Positions 62,851 through 64,000 of a stretch of DNA of 64,000 bases are shown piece after piece. The notes beneath the pieces were generated by a model. The model worked only from the letters and a program-made list of their open reading frames with translations, made no database searches and was not told the origin of the DNA. The first letter of the stretch is position 1, and each line of letters starts with the position of its first letter. Origin of the DNA: Chitinophagaceae bacterium (GTDB lineage Bacteria > Bacteroidota > Bacteroidia > Chitinophagales > Chitinophagaceae); the NCBI GenBank assembly GCA_023957755.1, contig JAMLGT010000009.1:62001-126000 (forward strand), in the 5' to 3' direction. The position numbers and the translations under genes are program-made.

Positions 62851-63085
62851 ATTTAACGATGTCTGTTAATCAACACTGTTTCTTTCTGATGAGAAAGATG
62901 CAATAAAACAAGGATAAAATTAAAATTTCTTCTAATAACTATCAGGATACATCTCGTTTCGGGAAGCTATTATGAGTTCGTAACACATGGCTTGATGATC
63001 AATTCAATTAAATTAGATTTATTAATTTTAGTTACGTTTTCTAAGCGAAGGCAACTTTCACGGCACATCCATAACAAGATTACCA

Positions 63086-63883
63086 ATGCTCACTTCGCAA
63101 ATAGTTCAGGAGAGAGGTAGTCCGGAGCAGTTGATTCTGGGTACTGAGGAATATCGACAATTCCATTCTTATGTAAAGGATAAATTTCTTCCTCGTCCTC
63201 ATGTTTCATTAATTTTCCATTTTGAGGATCGTCCTACAGTTTTTAACGATTCTGAAATTCGTCTGGAATCCTTTTTTGTGGTGCCAATAATCTCCCATGC
63301 GGTAATCCTTGGATTTGACGGGCGTATGGATACGTTTGTTGTCAATTGCAGACCCACAGTTTTTTCTAAACTTTTTGATATTGATTTGTCAAAGTCAACT
63401 GCCCAGCGAATAAAACTTTCTCAACATTTATTCTTTCCATTATGGCGTGAGTTGAAGACCCTCGAAAATAAACACAGTCGGGCTACCTGTTTCTCAAAAT
63501 TCGTCAAGACCCTCACTCCGGTATATACTCCTGACGCTGTGGATCAGCTTTATGATAAAATTGTGGAAAGGGGAATGAATACATCCTTAAAATCGCTGAT
63601 GGATGAATGTAATGCCAGCAAGAGTACACTATTACGGAGATTTATCAGCCGTACTGGTGTTTGCCCGAAAACACTGATGCGAATTGTGAGGCTAAATCAA
63701 CTCTGGAAGTCAGTAAGGGATATAAATAAAAAAATAGATTTTCAGGAAATGGCATATCAGGGAAATTATTTTGATCAGGCACACTTTATCAATGACTTCA
63801 AATCCATTATCGGCGAAACTCCCGGCTCCTTCTTCAGGCGCAATTTGAACGATGTTAGAATACTTTCGGGTACACAGAATTAG
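63086..63883 (+). CDS. AraC-family transcriptional regulator
   Basis: 265 residues. An N-terminal sensor-like domain of unknown family (~1-150) precedes a C-terminal AraC-type double helix-turn-helix: LKSLMDECNASKSTLLRRF (first HTH) and FQEMAYQGNYFDQAHFINDFKSIIGETPGSFF (here in two pieces: DFQEMAYQGNYF and FINDFKSIIGETP). No signal peptide, so cytoplasmic. It stands alone after the repeat region; targets unknown. Confidence 0.87.
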   Translation: MLTSQIVQERGSPEQLILGTEEYRQFHSYVKDKFLPRPHVSLIFHFEDRPTVFNDSEIRLESFFVVPIISHAVILGFDGRMDTFVVNCRPTVFSKLFDIDLSKSTAQRIKLSQHLFFPLWRELKTLENKHSRATCFSKFVKTLTPVYTPDAVDQLYDKIVERGMNTSLKSLMDECNASKSTLLRRFISRTGVCPKTLMRIVRLNQLWKSVRDINKKIDFQEMAYQGNYFDQAHFINDFKSIIGETPGSFFRRNLNDVRILSGTQN

Positions 63884-63929
63884 CCGTTAAATTGAGACTT
63901 TTTTCCAATTTTAAACAAAGGCTGGAAGG

Positions 63930-63960
63930 TATTTTTGATATCCACAGTGAATCAAAAATA
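63930..63960. promoter_or_regulatory. 31-bp dyad before the next gene
   Basis: TATTTTTGAT (63930-63939), 11-bp spacer, ATCAAAAATA (63951-63960): a perfect 10-bp inverted repeat just upstream of a possible start codon. Operator or weak terminator; sequence alone does not decide. Confidence 0.5.
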
Positions 63961-63968
63961 TCAGAGCC

Positions 63969-64000
63969 ATGATTGCAAAGTATTCAAAACTCATTCTGTT
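63969..64000 (+). CDS. Possible start of the next gene, cut by the window
   Basis: ATG at 63969 opens a frame MIAKYSKLIL that runs to the window edge, 8 bp after the dyad repeat. Too short to identify; the hydrophobic end could be the start of a signal peptide or membrane helix. Confidence 0.35.
   Translation, partial: MIAKYSKLIL

Larger units (their letters stand above)
62564..63085. other. Intergenic region with REP and tandem repeats
   Basis: About 520 bp. It carries the inverted REP pair and the 76-bp tandem repeat (separate entries), then AT-rich unstructured DNA that probably contains the promoter of the AraC-type gene. No ORF. Confidence 0.6.

Overview
The window comes from a Bacteroidota chromosome, most likely Chitinophagia/Chitinophagaceae-like (phylum confident, family tentative). 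The basis is: Bacteroidota-type -7 promoter elements (TAnnTTTG), mostly AT-rich ribosome-binding regions, HisKA_3 sensor kinases with TPR or beta-propeller input, and families typical of the phylum (DUF2851, DUF5687, DUF6600, a TANFOR-like giant secreted protein, the bacillithiol deacetylase BshB1). There is no rRNA, CRISPR array, transposase or phage module. One tRNA-Leu(GAG) is present.

Layout. 1-1773: two-component pair (kinase cut by the window edge, LuxR-type regulator). 2164-11828: three collinear exported proteins, namely an outer-membrane barrel, a 1,953-aa TANFOR-like protein and an FN3-like protein. 11829-12731: about 900 bp of non-coding DNA full of decayed repeats. 12732-20405: DUF6600 lipoprotein, tRNA-Leu, and a minus-strand topA-plsC-priA operon. 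20661-25495: plus-strand housekeeping run (DUF2520 protein, KdsC-like phosphatase, UbiA-family prenyltransferase, Maf, DUF2851, PspC). 25505-29585: minus-strand recF-DUF721, an ABC exporter pair and a small exported protein. 29870-32491: clpB. 32865-39659: a Crp/Fnr regulator followed by a redox/stress accessory run (barrel, YceI, NmrA-like, DoxX, MFS efflux, FMN reductase, BshB1, SnoaL-like). 39894-43552: propeller-type sensor kinase and its regulator. 44029-47003: OmpA protein, small barrel, and an exported protein bracketed by copies of an interspersed repeat. 47582-49315: DUF885 protein. 49455-55985: FNR-like regulator and a respiratory cluster. 56077-58037 (minus): GH3 protein and DUF4258 protein. 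58144-63883: MtaB, Hsp20, GNAT, M28 peptidase, a REP/tandem repeat, and an AraC regulator.

The most interesting system is 49455-55985. It encodes a regulator with an FNR-like cysteine cluster, a 61-aa single-span membrane protein, a CuA plus cytochrome c subunit II, a heme-copper subunit I, a SCO copper chaperone, and a cytochrome b / 2x[4Fe-4S] / MvhD-like fusion. Subunit I keeps the CuB and high-spin heme histidines. It lacks the tyrosine of the His-Tyr crosslink (Gln254 at that place) and has Lys406 where the second low-spin-heme histidine should be. This does not look like an ordinary oxygen reductase. A CuA-type nitric oxide reductase or another divergent heme-copper enzyme is the best inference, but the sequence does not prove the reaction.

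A second theme is a ~137-bp palindromic, MITE/REP-like repeat with near-identical inverted ends. Three good copies lie within about 8-17 bp of start codons, and decayed copies lie elsewhere. A separate 76-bp tandem repeat with REP-type palindromes follows the M28 peptidase gene.
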